Source: Kwoniella bestiolae CBS 10118 (taxonomy: Eukaryota; Basidiomycota; Tremellomycetes; Tremellales; Cryptococcaceae). Taken from it: a stretch of 64,000 nt of DNA. Made by a program: the position numbers and the translations under genes. Of the stretch, positions 46,108-56,757 are shown one piece after another (within the stretch, counting starts at the first letter, position 1; the number at the start of each line of letters is the position of its first letter). The notes beneath the pieces are model-generated. The model had not been told where the DNA came from and did not search any database. It saw nothing but the letters and a program-made list of their open reading frames with translations. The stretch is taken from positions 5,970,001 through 6,034,000 of the forward strand of contig NC_089241.1 of the NCBI RefSeq assembly GCF_000512585.2, in the 5' to 3' direction.

Positions 46108-47301
46108 ATGACTTGGGCTCATTCAACACTGTCAGTATTGAGCTCGTTTGAATTCATGTGGTCATCAATGAACAGGATACCGCTAAGATACTGACAACAC
46201 TGTCGTATCGGTATACTGATAGTATATAACCGACTCGATATTTCCAGACGGAACATCCATAGCATCCTCCAAGGCTGAACGTAATGATTCAGACGATGAC
46301 GAGGTGGATGATCTAGAAGGAAACGACCCTTGGACATGTTCTTGCACCATCGATGATCCTGAAGACCAAGATGTCGCTGTCCTATGCACAGTAAGGGATA
46401 GTGATTCCTGCGACTGCGTGAGTGGGTTCGGTGAGTCGAAATACCTTTTTCCCCTTCGAATCCTGATGTATGTTAACTCTCCTCGCGGACTGTATAGGCA
46501 ATTTCTACACAAAGCCCGATACCCATTTCCATCAACTGCTCAACCTTGATGCATTACCTGAAAGACTACCGTTAGTCGAATGTTCACCTCAATGCCCATG
46601 TTTCGAACGATGTGCCAATAAACTCACTCAGCGAGGGGTACGGTAAGTGTCTAAACGCACATCTGTCTTGAATCACACTAATCGCACCACAGTGTATCAC
46701 TAATAACCAAGCCCGCTTCATCCGGTATAGGTCTCGGACTCTTCTACACTCCCAACTACGATAGTCCAACTCTACCCAAAGGGACATTTATATCTCTATA
46801 CGCAGGAGAGTACCTCACCACACACCAAGCTCGCCAGCGATGGATCGATCAACTTAACAACCCAAAAGCGGGAGAAGGTAATTATGTACTTTCAGTGAAG
46901 CTACCAGGGGAGACATGGCATATAGATCCAAGATATAAAGGGAACATAGGGAGGTTTCTCAATCATTCGTGCGAGCCGAATTGCGTTATACAGATTGTAA
47001 GGTGGGGTGTGGATAGTCTCCCTAGAGCGGCAATTTTCGTAAGCATCTTCTCTCATCCAATTTATTTTGGTGAAGGGGAGACGATGTGCTGATATTGAGT
47101 GTTTTGTAGACGAAGAGAGATGTGGTAGATGGGGAGGAATTGACATTTGATTATGCCAATGCGTCGGGGTCTACTGGTATGGCATCACATCTAGAGGAAC
47201 AAGGGCTAGTACAAGATGGGATAGACCAGAAAGGGCGGACCAGATGTCTATGTGCAAGTGAGAGGTGTAGAGGCTGGATGCCATTTGATGAGAGGTTGTG
47301 A
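46108..47301 (+). CDS. SET-domain histone lysine methyltransferase (SUV39/SETMAR-like)
   Basis: Coding exons ending 46430, then 46498-46642, 46693-47038 and 47110-47301 are secure. The first exon, around 46108, is tentative. A Cys-rich pre-SET is seen (DPWTCSC, DSCDCVSGFG, then VECSPQCPCFERCANKL). The SET domain has GIGLGLF, GTFISLYAGEYLT, IGRFLNHSCEPNC (the cofactor-binding NHSC motif) and GEELTFDYANA. The post-SET is CLCASERCRGW. Pre-SET plus post-SET is the architecture of H3K9 methyltransferases (SUV39, Clr4, SETMAR), so heterochromatin marking is the likely role. No chromodomain is seen, but the N-terminus is incomplete. It lies 457 bp upstream of RAP1, same strand. Confidence 0.8.
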
Positions 47302-47758
47302 TTGCACTGGGCATATATGGGAATATGTATGCATGTTCATGTGTTGTATGTACAGTATAGCAGCAGTACTCTAGTACTGTTCTTGTCAACAAGCTGTGCC
47401 TGAAAATGAGGTAAAGTGAATGATTGACCGAGTGAAATCGCGTCAACCACTGTTCATGTCATGTTCTCTTACTCATGATCTCTCTATCTTCTTGTCTTCT
47501 CTCCTCCCCTCACATCTCATCCAACATACACCATACCATCTTGCGATCTTGTACCCACATAGCATGGAGGACCTTCATTGACGGTAACCAACGGTCTACC
47601 CCAAAGACGACTTGAAAAAGTCCCATTCACCGGTAAGTCCACTTGAGGTTTCCTTCTTGTTAAGCAGTCGTCTATACTAATCCATCCTGCAGTCTTGCCT
47701 CACTTGTAGCTATACCACAATATACATCCCTCCGAGACCCACTCCGATCCCCGCCATC
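47302..47758. other. Intergenic between the SET gene and RAP1
   Basis: 460 bp, SET 3' UTR and RAP1 promoter. A donor-like GGTAAGTCC at about 47632 and AGTAGCTATACC upstream of the RAP1 ATG suggest a possible leader intron. Confidence 0.45.
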
Positions 47759-50700
47759 ATGGAGAATCTGTTATACGGAGAGTCCATTATATTCGCAGAA
47801 GGGCAATTCACAGATGAGCTTGTCGAAATCTTGAGCGAGAGGATCATCGTAAGTCACTCGAGAGAATGAAATACTCCCACCTCTTCCTGTCAAAAGAATG
47901 AAACGTACTGATATGCCCATGCATCTGCAGGAACTGGGCGGCACAACCACCTCCCAACGAGAAGGCTCGACCATCCTCCTAGCCAACCCTTCCCACCCAT
48001 CATACAAACAAGAACTCGACCACATAACCTACCTCCGCAGGACCTATCCCGACATACCACAACCAAATATCCAGCCCTACCACTGGATAGCCAACATTTA
48101 CCATTCCAAACGTCTTCTCCCTATCGAACAGCTGCCCATCATATCCCCATTATTTGTATATCCTACTAAATTGGATAACAACCGTCCAATCAAGGTATGG
48201 GTGTCGGTCAACGTATCGCGAGAAGAGGGTGAATCGCCCGAACAGGCTCGTGATGCCCTCTTGGGGAAGTTGGAATGTGCAGGTGCGATTGGGGTGGTGA
48301 AGCGAGCTACGGCGGATCTGTTGGTAGTTGATGAGTCTAGTGCGTTCGCGAAGAAGGTGTATGAGGAGCGGAAGAGGTATGGGAGGGATTGGCAGAAGAT
48401 TGTGGAAAGGGATTGGGTGGATACTTGTTTGAGGAATAGGAGATTGGAGTGGAAGATACAAGATAAGAAGAAAGGGGAAAAAGAGAGTGATGAGGAAAGT
48501 TTCGTAGAGGATGAGACGGCACAGATGAAGAGGGACGGTGGGAAAGGTCCGGGTAGACCAGCGGGAGGGTGAGCACATTCTTATTCTCAACAGTCGATTG
48601 ACCTGAAGGGGTTGGTGAATCTCATTATCTATCCAGTATGAGCATTGTTGGGATCCAGTCCTCTAGACTAGGCCCGAACGAAGGATACCCCCCTTCTGCA
48701 CAATACCATCATGTGATCTCTTAAGGGAAGGGAGGGAGAGAGCGTTTAGAGTAACGCTGACGTTGTGATTATCCCTAGACCAAGAAACGAATACACTCCG
48801 CAAGACGATGATTTCCTATGTCGATATCTGGCAGCTCACCATCCCACCGGTTCATGGGGTAGCAGGAAAACGTATGAAAACCTTGTGAGCTGTTCTGTTT
48901 GATATTCGCAATATTCCATGAACAGAGAGCAGCTTTGCTTCCATAGCCTGTAACGGACATCACCTCCAATGATACTGAGCTAGGTCGAGCTGACCTCGTC
49001 TGTGTACACAGTTTGCATCGGTTGGACAGTATCCTATCGCAGAACGGCATTCTGGCCAATCATGGCATGAGCGATTCAAGAAGAATCATGTGCAATTTGA
49101 AAAGCGGGTCCGTTATTACGTTCAAGGTGGGATAGATAGGAGGTTGAGGACAAAGTCGGAAAGGGACAAAGCCACAGCAAAGCCGACTCAGAATGACCCC
49201 AACCTGTGAGTCTGTGCTTCACGCTTGAATCCCAAGGGACAGACAATCTCATGCTGTGTTGTGATTATAGTGAGCATGCTATCCCTCCCACGACGCAAGC
49301 CGGACCGTCACGCCCTACCGTCACTCCGCCTGTTGCATCTTCGTCATGGGTCTACATGGGGAAGACAAATCTCGTTGACTTGTTCGACGAAGAATCACCT
49401 CCACCTATCCAATCATCAACGAAGGACAACGAACGGCAAGCTAGAACACAGAACAGTACTCAAGCGAATCCCATCCCAGGACCGTCTGCTATTCCAGCTG
49501 TTCATGCTCCCGAAAAGCCTCAGAAACCGGAAGTTCCGCCACCTGTCGCTTCGACCAATACCATTGACCCTCAAAGTGGTCCATCAAACCCCTCTGTGTT
49601 ACCCCAATTGGATAAGACTGCTTCCACAGCAACAGACGATGAAAGCCTGTTGAACGATCTGATACCTGATGAAAGTCAGATACCTGCGAGAACTTTCGCT
49701 TCCCGCAATGTAGGCCATCAAGCATCCAATCACGAAATGACAAGTAAGGATGCTCTTATATCCCGGAATCAAGAAAGGAGGAATTCGGCATTACCACTTT
49801 CTCATTCTGGATCATTGACGGATACGAACGACGAGCACGAAAGTCAGAAGGGCGAAGCTACTCAAGCGATTCTGGCTGATTTTGCCAAAGCGCAAGCAGC
49901 AGCAACGCAGCAACAAATAGATGGGAATGATCAAACCAGCAAATCCGTCAGAATTGACGAGGAAGCTACAACGATCGTACCGCCTGAAACGGATTCTGCC
50001 CCTAATCTCGATGTTCGAACATCCGCACCTGAACCATCCTCAAACACGAGTACACCTCGACGACGACCTCCAAATATCCAGAGCAGCCAATCATCGCCTG
50101 TTCAAATCATCCTCAGTCCCCCTAAGCGATCTACGAACGAACCTGCCTCCCAACCTATCCAACCTGATTCTTCGGCAGATGGAAGACCTTCGACGAGCGA
50201 TTCCGCGAGGATGTCCCTCCCGTTCCAGTTGGAAGTCAACATTCGAGCTATTCCAGCTGAACAAGCTGAACCCCAACCGGTAAATCATCAACCTCCACTG
50301 GAACCACAAAAAGCTATCGAAGCTGGACCTTCTGCCGAGATATCGACCCCCCAACGTATTTCCGATATACCCGACTCGGTCTCAGGCAGTAGTAGGAACA
50401 AACGTAAATCGTTACTACAGGAACATCTGACATCATCAGCGACCAAGAGACGTCAAACACAAGAAAGGATATCCCGCCGAGCCTCCACCAGAAAATCCTA
50501 TGGTCTCCATAATGATGATGAAGAGGACGGAGACGAACCAGATATGGTCCTGCGAGAGACATCCATCCCACCCCGTCCAATTAGGATTACACCTTCCATA
50601 CCTACCTCTCCTTCAATACAGTCAGTGAGAGCACCGAGTCCGCCCTTGAGTGTTCAAGAGAAGAACGAGAGGTATCTTAGAGGGAAAGAATTGATGGATA

Positions 50701-50861
50701 GGAATATACAGGCGTATAAGGATAGAGTTTTAGCGCTGTCGAAGAGATTTGGAATGCCAACTGGTCAGGTGTTTGCGTTTATCAATGAGAGGAAGGGGAG
50801 GGGGAGTAGTGGGGAGAGGTATTGGGAGGAGATTGAACGTGCTTTGAGGGAGAGGAAGTGA
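47759..50861 (+). CDS. RAP1: Rap1-type telomere protein (BRCT, Myb, C-terminal domain)
   Basis: Exons 47759-47848, 47931-48568, 48779-48884, 49012-49205 and 49271-50861 give 872 residues in phase. The N-terminal 230 residues look like two BRCT units (SIIFAEGQFTDELVEILSER, then DWQKIVERDWVDTCLRNRRL). A Rap1 Myb-like module follows across exons 3-4 (RNEYTPQDDDFLCRYLAAHH, KTYENLF, AERHSGQSWHERFKKN). The middle is about 500 disordered Ser/Pro residues. The C-terminus (ELMDRNIQAYKDRVLALSKR, FGMPTGQVFAFINERKG) fits the Rap1 C-terminal protein-interaction domain. A single Myb module, as in fission yeast and human Rap1, suggests recruitment by a TRF-like protein rather than direct DNA binding; that is inference. 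Intron 2 (210 nt) is the longest. Confidence 0.85.
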
Positions 50862-51659
50862 ACTTTTTGAAGGTGTTTGATCGTTTTGATTGTTTGGGAG
50901 GAGGGGGGAGAGGGGAGTTCTTGAGAGTATGTGATACTAGTGAATCTCGTGAGTGGAAGTGTGGTGGTGAGAAAGTACGTATCTTATGTCATTTTGATCG
51001 ATATGTGAAGAATTGTAATGAGATGTAACGATCGTCATGTTGATTGCCGAAGCACAGTCCCAAGTCTGTAGCAGCTCTGTCGATGGGCGACATATCCATG
51101 CAAAAGCAATACTGTAATATCCCCAAGCATGAACTTGTGAAGCTAATGAGCAACTAGCGTAGCTTGAGGCAACCGTGAATTATGGCATTATTCAAGCGGG
51201 ATTCCAAGGGTACACTTTCAAGAGGGGATTGTACAGATTACTGTATACTTAGAAACCTGTTCCCTTATAGGGTGACTGCAGTATCACAAGTGATGCAGGA
51301 CTGATCGAGTCCTCAGAGACATGGAAGTCTCATCACTCGTACTTCAGACCATGACGCCGTAAGACGGCTTGGATGGGATGATGATCGAGAGGAGTAAATT
51401 GTCAGAGCCATCAATCACAGATCTGGGCCTCCTTCTCTCAGGCCATCGCATGAGATACTGGAAGAAAGGAAGGTCATGGTGGTGTGATTTTACAAGAAGA
51501 CCTCCGAGGCTGGAACAGTAAAGTAAATGCCTTCGAGACCATCGAAGGCAGTCTCAAGCTTGAAATAAGTTGTAAGCGAAGTCGATGTGGTGACTCGTTC
51601 GAAGCCCACTTGCGCCCACTATTCCCAACCGATATGTAGCAGGCTGGCTTGGCATGCAG
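50862..51659. other. RAP1 3' flank and upstream region of the first array gene
   Basis: About 800 bp, no ORF supported. Contains a direct echo of CCTTCGAGACCATCGAAGGC around 51531-51550, a short inverted repeat (GCCTTCGA/TCGAAGGC). Ends at a TATA box. Confidence 0.5.
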
Positions 51660-51666
51660 TATAAAA
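51660..51666 (+). promoter_or_regulatory. TATA box of array gene A
   Basis: TATAAAA, about 200 bp before the ATG and about 65 bp before the leader intron. Confidence 0.6.
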
Positions 51667-51727
51667 GGCCTTGAAATTTCTGTAAGAATATCGGAATGAA
51701 TGTTCTTTGAGACATCAGTTGACTGCC

Positions 51728-51824
51728 GTGAGTCGGAATATAAGGGGTGCTTATAACCTTACCGCTGGGTTACTGTATCACTTTGCTACACTACCGTTCT
51801 GATGACTGACAATTGATTTCTCAG
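51728..51824 (+). other. 5' UTR intron of array gene A
   Basis: Donor GTGAGT at 51728, branch-like CTGAC near 51808, acceptor TCTCAG at 51824. Lies 38 bases before the ATG. Confidence 0.6.
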
Positions 51825-51862
51825 ATCTTTTTCAGAGACACAACAATACAGTACCCGATACA

Positions 51863-52318
51863 ATGACCTGTGAACCCGAGGAGGAATGTCACGTAGTCGA
51901 CTTCTCTGGATGTACGGACCCTGCTGCCCATACAGCATATAGTCTCACTGAATCAGGTGGGATCGCCGCCTATTTCAGACCCTCATCATCCCCAGAAACT
52001 TATAGGAGATTCGACCCTGTTCACCCTCGCGGGATTATTGGGGTCTTTCAATTCGTGCAAAATCACCCTGAAACTTTTGAGACCGCGGGTCCACACGACT
52101 ATCAAGCCAGCGACATCGATCACGACTCGTGTGTTCGCGCATGTTACGTTGTGGATCAAAATTCAGAGAGCGAGCTGAGAGTCTTTCGCGTGGAAGATGG
52201 AGAAAGGACAGAGCTAGTCCCGAAGAGTTTTTGCTCGACTGGTGGTGCATCTGAGTCGAAAGTCCGAGAGGGTCTGGTAAACACCACTGGGACCAGTTCC
52301 TGCTCCAAGCTTGAGTGA
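51863..52318 (+). CDS. Array gene A, small protein of unknown function
   Basis: Single-exon ORF of 151 residues following a leader intron and TATA box, so likely real. No domain recognised. It starts MTCEPEEECHVVDFSGC and carries seven or more Cys. Regions include AAYFRPSSSPETYRRFD, RGIIGVFQFVQNHPETFE and YVVDQNSESELRVFRVEDGE. The last resembles the strand-turn-strand segments in genes B to D (YYRVAMKDGKIQIFHSV in B), hinting at common descent. No signal peptide or membrane span, so probably cytosolic. Next gene of the array starts about 960 bp downstream in the same orientation. Confidence 0.65.
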   Translation: MTCEPEEECHVVDFSGCTDPAAHTAYSLTESGGIAAYFRPSSSPETYRRFDPVHPRGIIGVFQFVQNHPETFETAGPHDYQASDIDHDSCVRACYVVDQNSESELRVFRVEDGERTELVPKSFCSTGGASESKVREGLVNTTGTSSCSKLE

Positions 52319-53014
52319 TCCAAACACTCAGTCAGTTACGTTGTCGCCTCTTCGACCACAAAGGATGATTGAAATTTACCGGATTTCCATCCTCAGAGGA
52401 CAGCAATCTTACCACGACTCGAGCATCCATGTATGTGATTAGCTTGATCAGAACGAGTCTGTTGATGTATGATTGCCAAATCTCACGCAGCCTTCCCCTT
52501 ATGCATGCATGTTCCATGAGTGTGCCAGTCCAAAAGGCGATTGGAAAGTTGTTAAGATAATTTCTACTCATGTCTGACTTATTCCTATGGAGACCGACTC
52601 TTGGCGGAAAGCTGCTGCTTCTGGTATGTGGAAGGACACGTAGAGCGACTGTGACTGGGATGTAAAGGGAAATACAGAAAGGCTGTGCCCAGAGCAACGA
52701 CAGGCCTTCTTTAAGACCGACCCTTTTTGTAGTCGCCACTCCTACGCTCCTGCGAGTGGCGTCAATCGAATGGACTGCAAGCAGTATGAGTCCGTCCAAT
52801 ACTCTGCTTGCAGCCCTTTTTGACATGGCCCAGAGCTGTGTAGATATCAACATGATCACCGAGCCTAGAACACGCCACGACTTCCTCGCGATCGAAGTCA
52901 CGAACCACAGTGTTTCTTGTATGTGTTGTATTTGGAAAATGACGCATATCTGGGGAAGACCCTTGAAGAGCCTTCCCATGTACAGTAAGCTGGCTCGATC
53001 CAGGCTCTAAGCCG
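52319..53014. other. Spacer between array genes A and B
   Basis: About 700 bp. A 215-codon minus-strand ORF (52332-52979) overlaps the gene B promoter and lacks domain content. Holds the TTTGGAAAATGACGCATA element shared with gene C. Confidence 0.5.
52931..52948 (+). promoter_or_regulatory. Shared upstream element, gene B copy
   Basis: TTTGGAAAATGACGCATA, about 67 bp before the gene B TATA box. It matches the gene C copy at 16 of 18 positions. Confidence 0.45.
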
Positions 53015-53028
53015 TTTTATATATAAAT
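53015..53028 (+). promoter_or_regulatory. TATA box of array gene B
   Basis: TTTATATATAAATA, about 70 bp before the leader intron. Confidence 0.6.
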
Positions 53029-53086
53029 AGCAGATGAAATGAGCAGCAGGAGCGAGAAGGAACACATACTTATTATATAGACTACG

Positions 53087-53251
53087 GTGAGTGATCGCCA
53101 ACTCAGTCTCGCCACTTGATCCATGAAGGCGTCCACTATCATTCGTCACTGCCCAAATCTCTGGTGAACACGTCTTATACCTCATTTTTCCTCTCCCTTT
53201 CATATTCTATGATCACGCCATTTTGTAGCTCACTTTCGATAGAATCTACAG
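53087..53251 (+). other. 5' UTR intron of array gene B
   Basis: Donor GTGAGT after ACTACG; acceptor TCTACAG at 53251, or CCCACAG at 53267. Ends 13-28 bases before the ATG. Confidence 0.55.
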
Positions 53252-53279
53252 GTCTCAACATCCCACAGAGCAAGACACG

Positions 53280-53747
53280 ATGGCCGTCGAAACGGAAGAT
53301 TTTGGGCAAGTCGCTGAAGAGCCAACCACCGAGCCTGCTCTCTCAGCATACAAGCTGTGCAATGCTAGGGGTTTTCCGGTAGCCTTTCAATTTTCAGCAG
53401 GAAGTGATTCCTATGGCTTGTTTACAAAGAAAACGGAGGGATCGTCGTGCGGCAGGAACGTGGAACAGTCGGTATACCTTGCGGAAGATGGAATGCATTA
53501 TTCAAAATTTTCTAAGGAGGAGATGGACGGCGAACGCTCTTCCGGTTCCCCCGCTTACTACAGAGTGGCTATGAAAGATGGCAAGATTCAGATCTTCCAC
53601 TCAGTGGCTGGTAAGGAGGTGAACGTGACCGACGCAAATGTTTTATCATCTGGTGGACTCAATGATGGAGCCGAGGACATATCAGCATCCGACAGGGCCG
53701 CTGGTTCAAGACAAGCTGAAGACGTACATTCTGAGGGGCAAGCTTGA
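53280..53747 (+). CDS. Array gene B, small protein of unknown function
   Basis: Single-exon ORF of 155 residues behind a TATA box and leader intron. ACACGATGGCC is a fair start context. Contains AYKLCNARGFPVAFQFSAGS, a YGLFTKK turn, SPAYYRVAMKDGKIQIFHSV and an acidic Gly/Ser/Ala-rich tail. It has only two Cys and no signal peptide. The central part looks like a small beta-rich domain. Similarity to A, C and D is weak but the segment order is alike. Function unknown. Confidence 0.65.
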   Translation: MAVETEDFGQVAEEPTTEPALSAYKLCNARGFPVAFQFSAGSDSYGLFTKKTEGSSCGRNVEQSVYLAEDGMHYSKFSKEEMDGERSSGSPAYYRVAMKDGKIQIFHSVAGKEVNVTDANVLSSGGLNDGAEDISASDRAAGSRQAEDVHSEGQA

Positions 53748-54282
53748 TCGTTGCGCAATATTGACAGGAGGGTCGTACGATACATCCCGTCATTATGAAC
53801 TCAGGTTTTGACGAACCCGTAGCGGTAGCTGTCGCCTTCTCGATGGAGGAGACTGTATACACGATGCATGATGACCACCTTTTCCAATTCGCAACGTTTC
53901 GCTCACGACTGAGCTGCAACTTGTGATTTGCAGCGGGAATTTTGTGATTACCTGAGACCACCCTGACCTGGTGAGTTTGTCAGCAAAGCCCGCACCAGAA
54001 ACACCTTTTGTCTGACCTGTGTCTTAATATGGACTCCTGACTGCACGTGAAGGCGAAACGCCAAGGGCAATTTAGAGCCTTCGAGGTCGGTTGGATCATG
54101 GGTGCGTTATCCTCAGCGAAGACCTCACGCTTGGTCCGGATCCTCCCTCCAACGAGGTCTCTCAAACTAGTCACACAATTATCTCCTGATTTCCTTTGAA
54201 GCGTTTGAAGGCCGAGACACTTCGTTCCTTTGTGTGATCGATTGGAAAAGGACGCATAACAACCCGCCAGAGCAAGTTTTGC
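53748..54282. other. Spacer between array genes B and C
   Basis: About 530 bp without a supported ORF. Ends with the gene C upstream element and TATA box. Confidence 0.5.
54241..54258 (+). promoter_or_regulatory. Shared upstream element, gene C copy
   Basis: ATTGGAAAAGGACGCATA, about 25 bp before the gene C TATA box; see the gene B copy. Confidence 0.45.
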
Positions 54283-54292
54283 AGTATATATA
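54283..54292 (+). promoter_or_regulatory. TATA box of array gene C
   Basis: GTATATATAG, about 85 bp before the leader intron donor. Confidence 0.55.
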
Positions 54293-54378
54293 GGACGTGT
54301 CTAGTGGGTGAAGTGTAAGCCGGGCCTTTCATCAGCAAATCCTCTTCGAAAAATTTTCCTACCTATCTGAATCAGACG

Positions 54379-54456
54379 GTGAGTATGTTTGGGGTTTGCA
54401 TCACCTCTTGGCCGTTTGTAGCACAGATGATTTTCGCCTTCAATCTTGCGAGATAG
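54379..54456 (+). other. 5' UTR intron of array gene C
   Basis: Donor GTGAGT after CAGACG; acceptor TTGTAG at 54421 or GATAG at 54456. Either removes upstream in-frame codons and leaves the ATG at 54477 first. Confidence 0.5.
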
Positions 54457-54476
54457 GTGCTAGTATTGCGAACACA

Positions 54477-54800
54477 ATGACCACACAAGCCTCAAGCCCC
54501 CTCAACGCAGCTTATGAATATACTTTTAAAACCGAGCGCACTTCCTTCTTTAAAGAGCTCGGTGCATCTGAGTATGGACGTTGGTATTTCGACGTTGGAA
54601 AAAAGAAACCTCAATACTGCTCTTGTAAGTCTTTCTCGGAATCAGACATACCAGGGCATATGATGGTATTCGAGCAGAAGGCGGGTACCGACGAGGTCTC
54701 CACCTTTTTCACACCAGGGGAAGAAAGTGTCGAAGATATTGCCAAAGCAATGAGATCTAGCGAGGAGCAAGTTATCAGAGAGCCCTTCCACCTCAATTAG
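54477..54800 (+). CDS. Array gene C, small protein of unknown function
   Basis: Single-exon ORF of 107 residues. The frame is open further upstream, but that part falls in the leader intron and has no ATG near the TATA-driven start, so 54477 is chosen. Contains NAAYEYTFKTERTSFFKELG, RWYFDVGKKKPQYCSC, GHMMVFEQKAGTDEVSTFF and an acidic C-terminus. It has two Cys, close together (CSC). No signal peptide or known domain. The MVFEQK segment aligns loosely with VFLQAD of gene D. Confidence 0.6.
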   Translation: MTTQASSPLNAAYEYTFKTERTSFFKELGASEYGRWYFDVGKKKPQYCSCKSFSESDIPGHMMVFEQKAGTDEVSTFFTPGEESVEDIAKAMRSSEEQVIREPFHLN

Positions 54801-55652
54801 ACTGTCACTACGCCTATCATTCTATCTCTGGCTACTGTTAATGCTCGAGAGGAGATTCACACGTGCAGTCGTTGAATTACAGTAGTCAATCAATCATACT
54901 GCATGCATATATATGCTGAGTGAAGGTGATTTTCAACATGATGCGAATTGCTCCTCTCAACACAACCACTACAACGGGATCTGTTGCAACTAGCTCGTCG
55001 AGAGCATTCGGTTGAGCCAGATTACATCTCGTTCATCCGATCCCATTATTGAGGAGATACACATCATATGAGAGATCACAACATTCTGAGTATCAAAGAG
55101 AGAAGCTGTTCGAAAAATACCCAATGTCCACGTGCACAGAGCTAATTGCAGACTTCTCTCCTCAAGTCAGTATCGACTCTACGAACAGAGCTTGCCGATC
55201 CGGGGGAAAAATCATAATTTCCTTCCAGTGCATGCAGCTGTGCTCAGCAACTCAAGCTTGGTAACTGAGGTGATCAATTTGCCACTCGCATATCCAGAAC
55301 GCAAGGCAGTACCGATGAGACTCGGTCACGTCGCCACTCCGCGATGTCCTTTCATTGACAGCTTGGGAGGGCCACCCCTTCAAGGAGTAAAATTGGAATG
55401 AAAAGCAAAGACTTGAATTCTTCGGCCGGACCAAGCAGTGATGTTTGGAAAAATCTCGACTCAGCTGTTGATTTTCGACGCGAAAGAGTTTTTGCGGCTA
55501 TACAAAATCCTTTGACTGAAGGGGGAACCTCACGATGTGTCTGGATTGTTACGCATTTTGGGACATCGTGAGGTAAGGAGCGCTCACCTCCTCCTTTGAA
55601 AGACCTAAAGGACAAAAGATCACCATTTCGCAATACGGATGTCCGAATAAGC
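54801..55652. other. Spacer between array genes C and D
   Basis: About 850 bp, the longest array spacer. Plus-strand ORFs of 71-89 codons overlap each other in different frames and lack support. Contains the pair CCTCACGATGTGTC and GGACATCGTGAGG at 55527-55573, an imperfect inverted repeat. Confidence 0.45.
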
Positions 55653-55660
55653 TATATAAA
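55653..55660 (+). promoter_or_regulatory. TATA box of array gene D
   Basis: TATATAAA, about 125 bp before the leader intron. Confidence 0.6.
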
Positions 55661-55784
55661 TGGTCCCAACACGAATCGGACCAAGTCCCACTAAATAGCA
55701 CACAGTATCCACACATCTCACAATTGCATCAAAATTTGTCACATCACTTTCGTTCTCAACACCAGGACCTGAATCACCTAGAAG

Positions 55785-55926
55785 GTAAGTCAGAGATGAT
55801 CTGCACGATGGTCATGCTGTACCTACGATGGTAAATCCTCTGTTTGTCGTTACCCGATAACTCACTATTGCCGAATATCGAGCTGACTTTGGGCACGACG
55901 TCGGGCATCGTCTTTCCGTCTAACAG
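55785..55926 (+). other. 5' UTR intron of array gene D
   Basis: Donor GTAAGT after CTAGAAG; acceptor TCTAACAG at 55926, 18 bases before the ATG. Confidence 0.6.
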
Positions 55927-55944
55927 ATAATACCAGCATCGACA

Positions 55945-56208
55945 ATGTCAAGTCAAAGCTCACGAAAACATTCTGAAGCATGGACAACACACACTCATGC
56001 AAATTCGCATTATCAGATTCCTGGCCGAGATGTGTACATGGAACACAGCTACTCCGGAGCTGATGGCACAGCAATCCTAAGCTCTAAATGTAATTGGTCA
56101 AGATCAGCCTTAGGCAAGGGTACCACGGTCTTCTTGCAAGCTGACGAGAACAGTCCAGTCAAGTTTCATCAGGTCAATGCAGCCGATCAGAGGAGAGGGC
56201 CCCCATGA
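55945..56208 (+). CDS. Array gene D, small protein of unknown function
   Basis: Single-exon ORF of 87 residues, the shortest of the four. GACAATGTCAAG is a usual start context. Contains SHYQIPGRDVYMEHSYSGAD, TAILSSKCNWSRSALGKGTT and VFLQADENSPVKFHQVNAAD. One Cys, no signal peptide or membrane span. The VFLQADENSPVKFHQV segment is similar in pattern to B (YYRVAMKDGKIQIFHSV). It may be a shortened member of the family or the ancestral core. Function unknown. Confidence 0.6.
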   Translation: MSSQSSRKHSEAWTTHTHANSHYQIPGRDVYMEHSYSGADGTAILSSKCNWSRSALGKGTTVFLQADENSPVKFHQVNAADQRRGPP

Positions 56209-56757
56209 TGTTGGTGCGCTCAAGTAAAATGCCATCATGATGAGAGGCGCATATTGATGTTAGCATGGTACTTTCTTCCATGTGGGCGCCCATTCATTGA
56301 TGAACGTATAATTGTGACCGTAAGCGTGATGCGATAGTTATAAGTCGACGATGATCATGAAAGTTGACAATGATGCGAATCAAGTATGCGATCCGGGCGG
56401 ACTAGGTCCTCCTGATGTGTTGTCCCGACTACTTTCCAAGCCCATTCAATAGGCCTGACTGACTGTTGCAGTCCATGATTACATATCATACCTCAAGTAT
56501 GCTTGTCATCAGCAGCGAGCCGCAATGTTGGGAAGGCTAGGGGAGCCCCCGTAGTGCACCGAGGTCTTAAAAGTCCCAAGAGTCCCGAACCTGAACGTCA
56601 ACCATCGTTAAGTTATCAATCACAATGCATGTAATCAACAAGATTCGGGGTGGTTCCATACCTGTCCTAGATAGTACACTCGTTATACTACAGGATAATC
56701 TTACTAGACTAACTTACAACATCTAATCCCAGAAACCAATAATTTACCGTCCATATC
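56209..56757. other. Convergent 3' flanks of gene D and the F-box-like gene
   Basis: About 550 bp with no supported ORF; the end of the array. Confidence 0.5.

Noticed and set aside
52332..52979. 215-codon minus-strand ORF between array genes A and B
   Set aside because: It covers the promoter element and TATA region of gene B, has no ordered domain pattern, and has no splice context.
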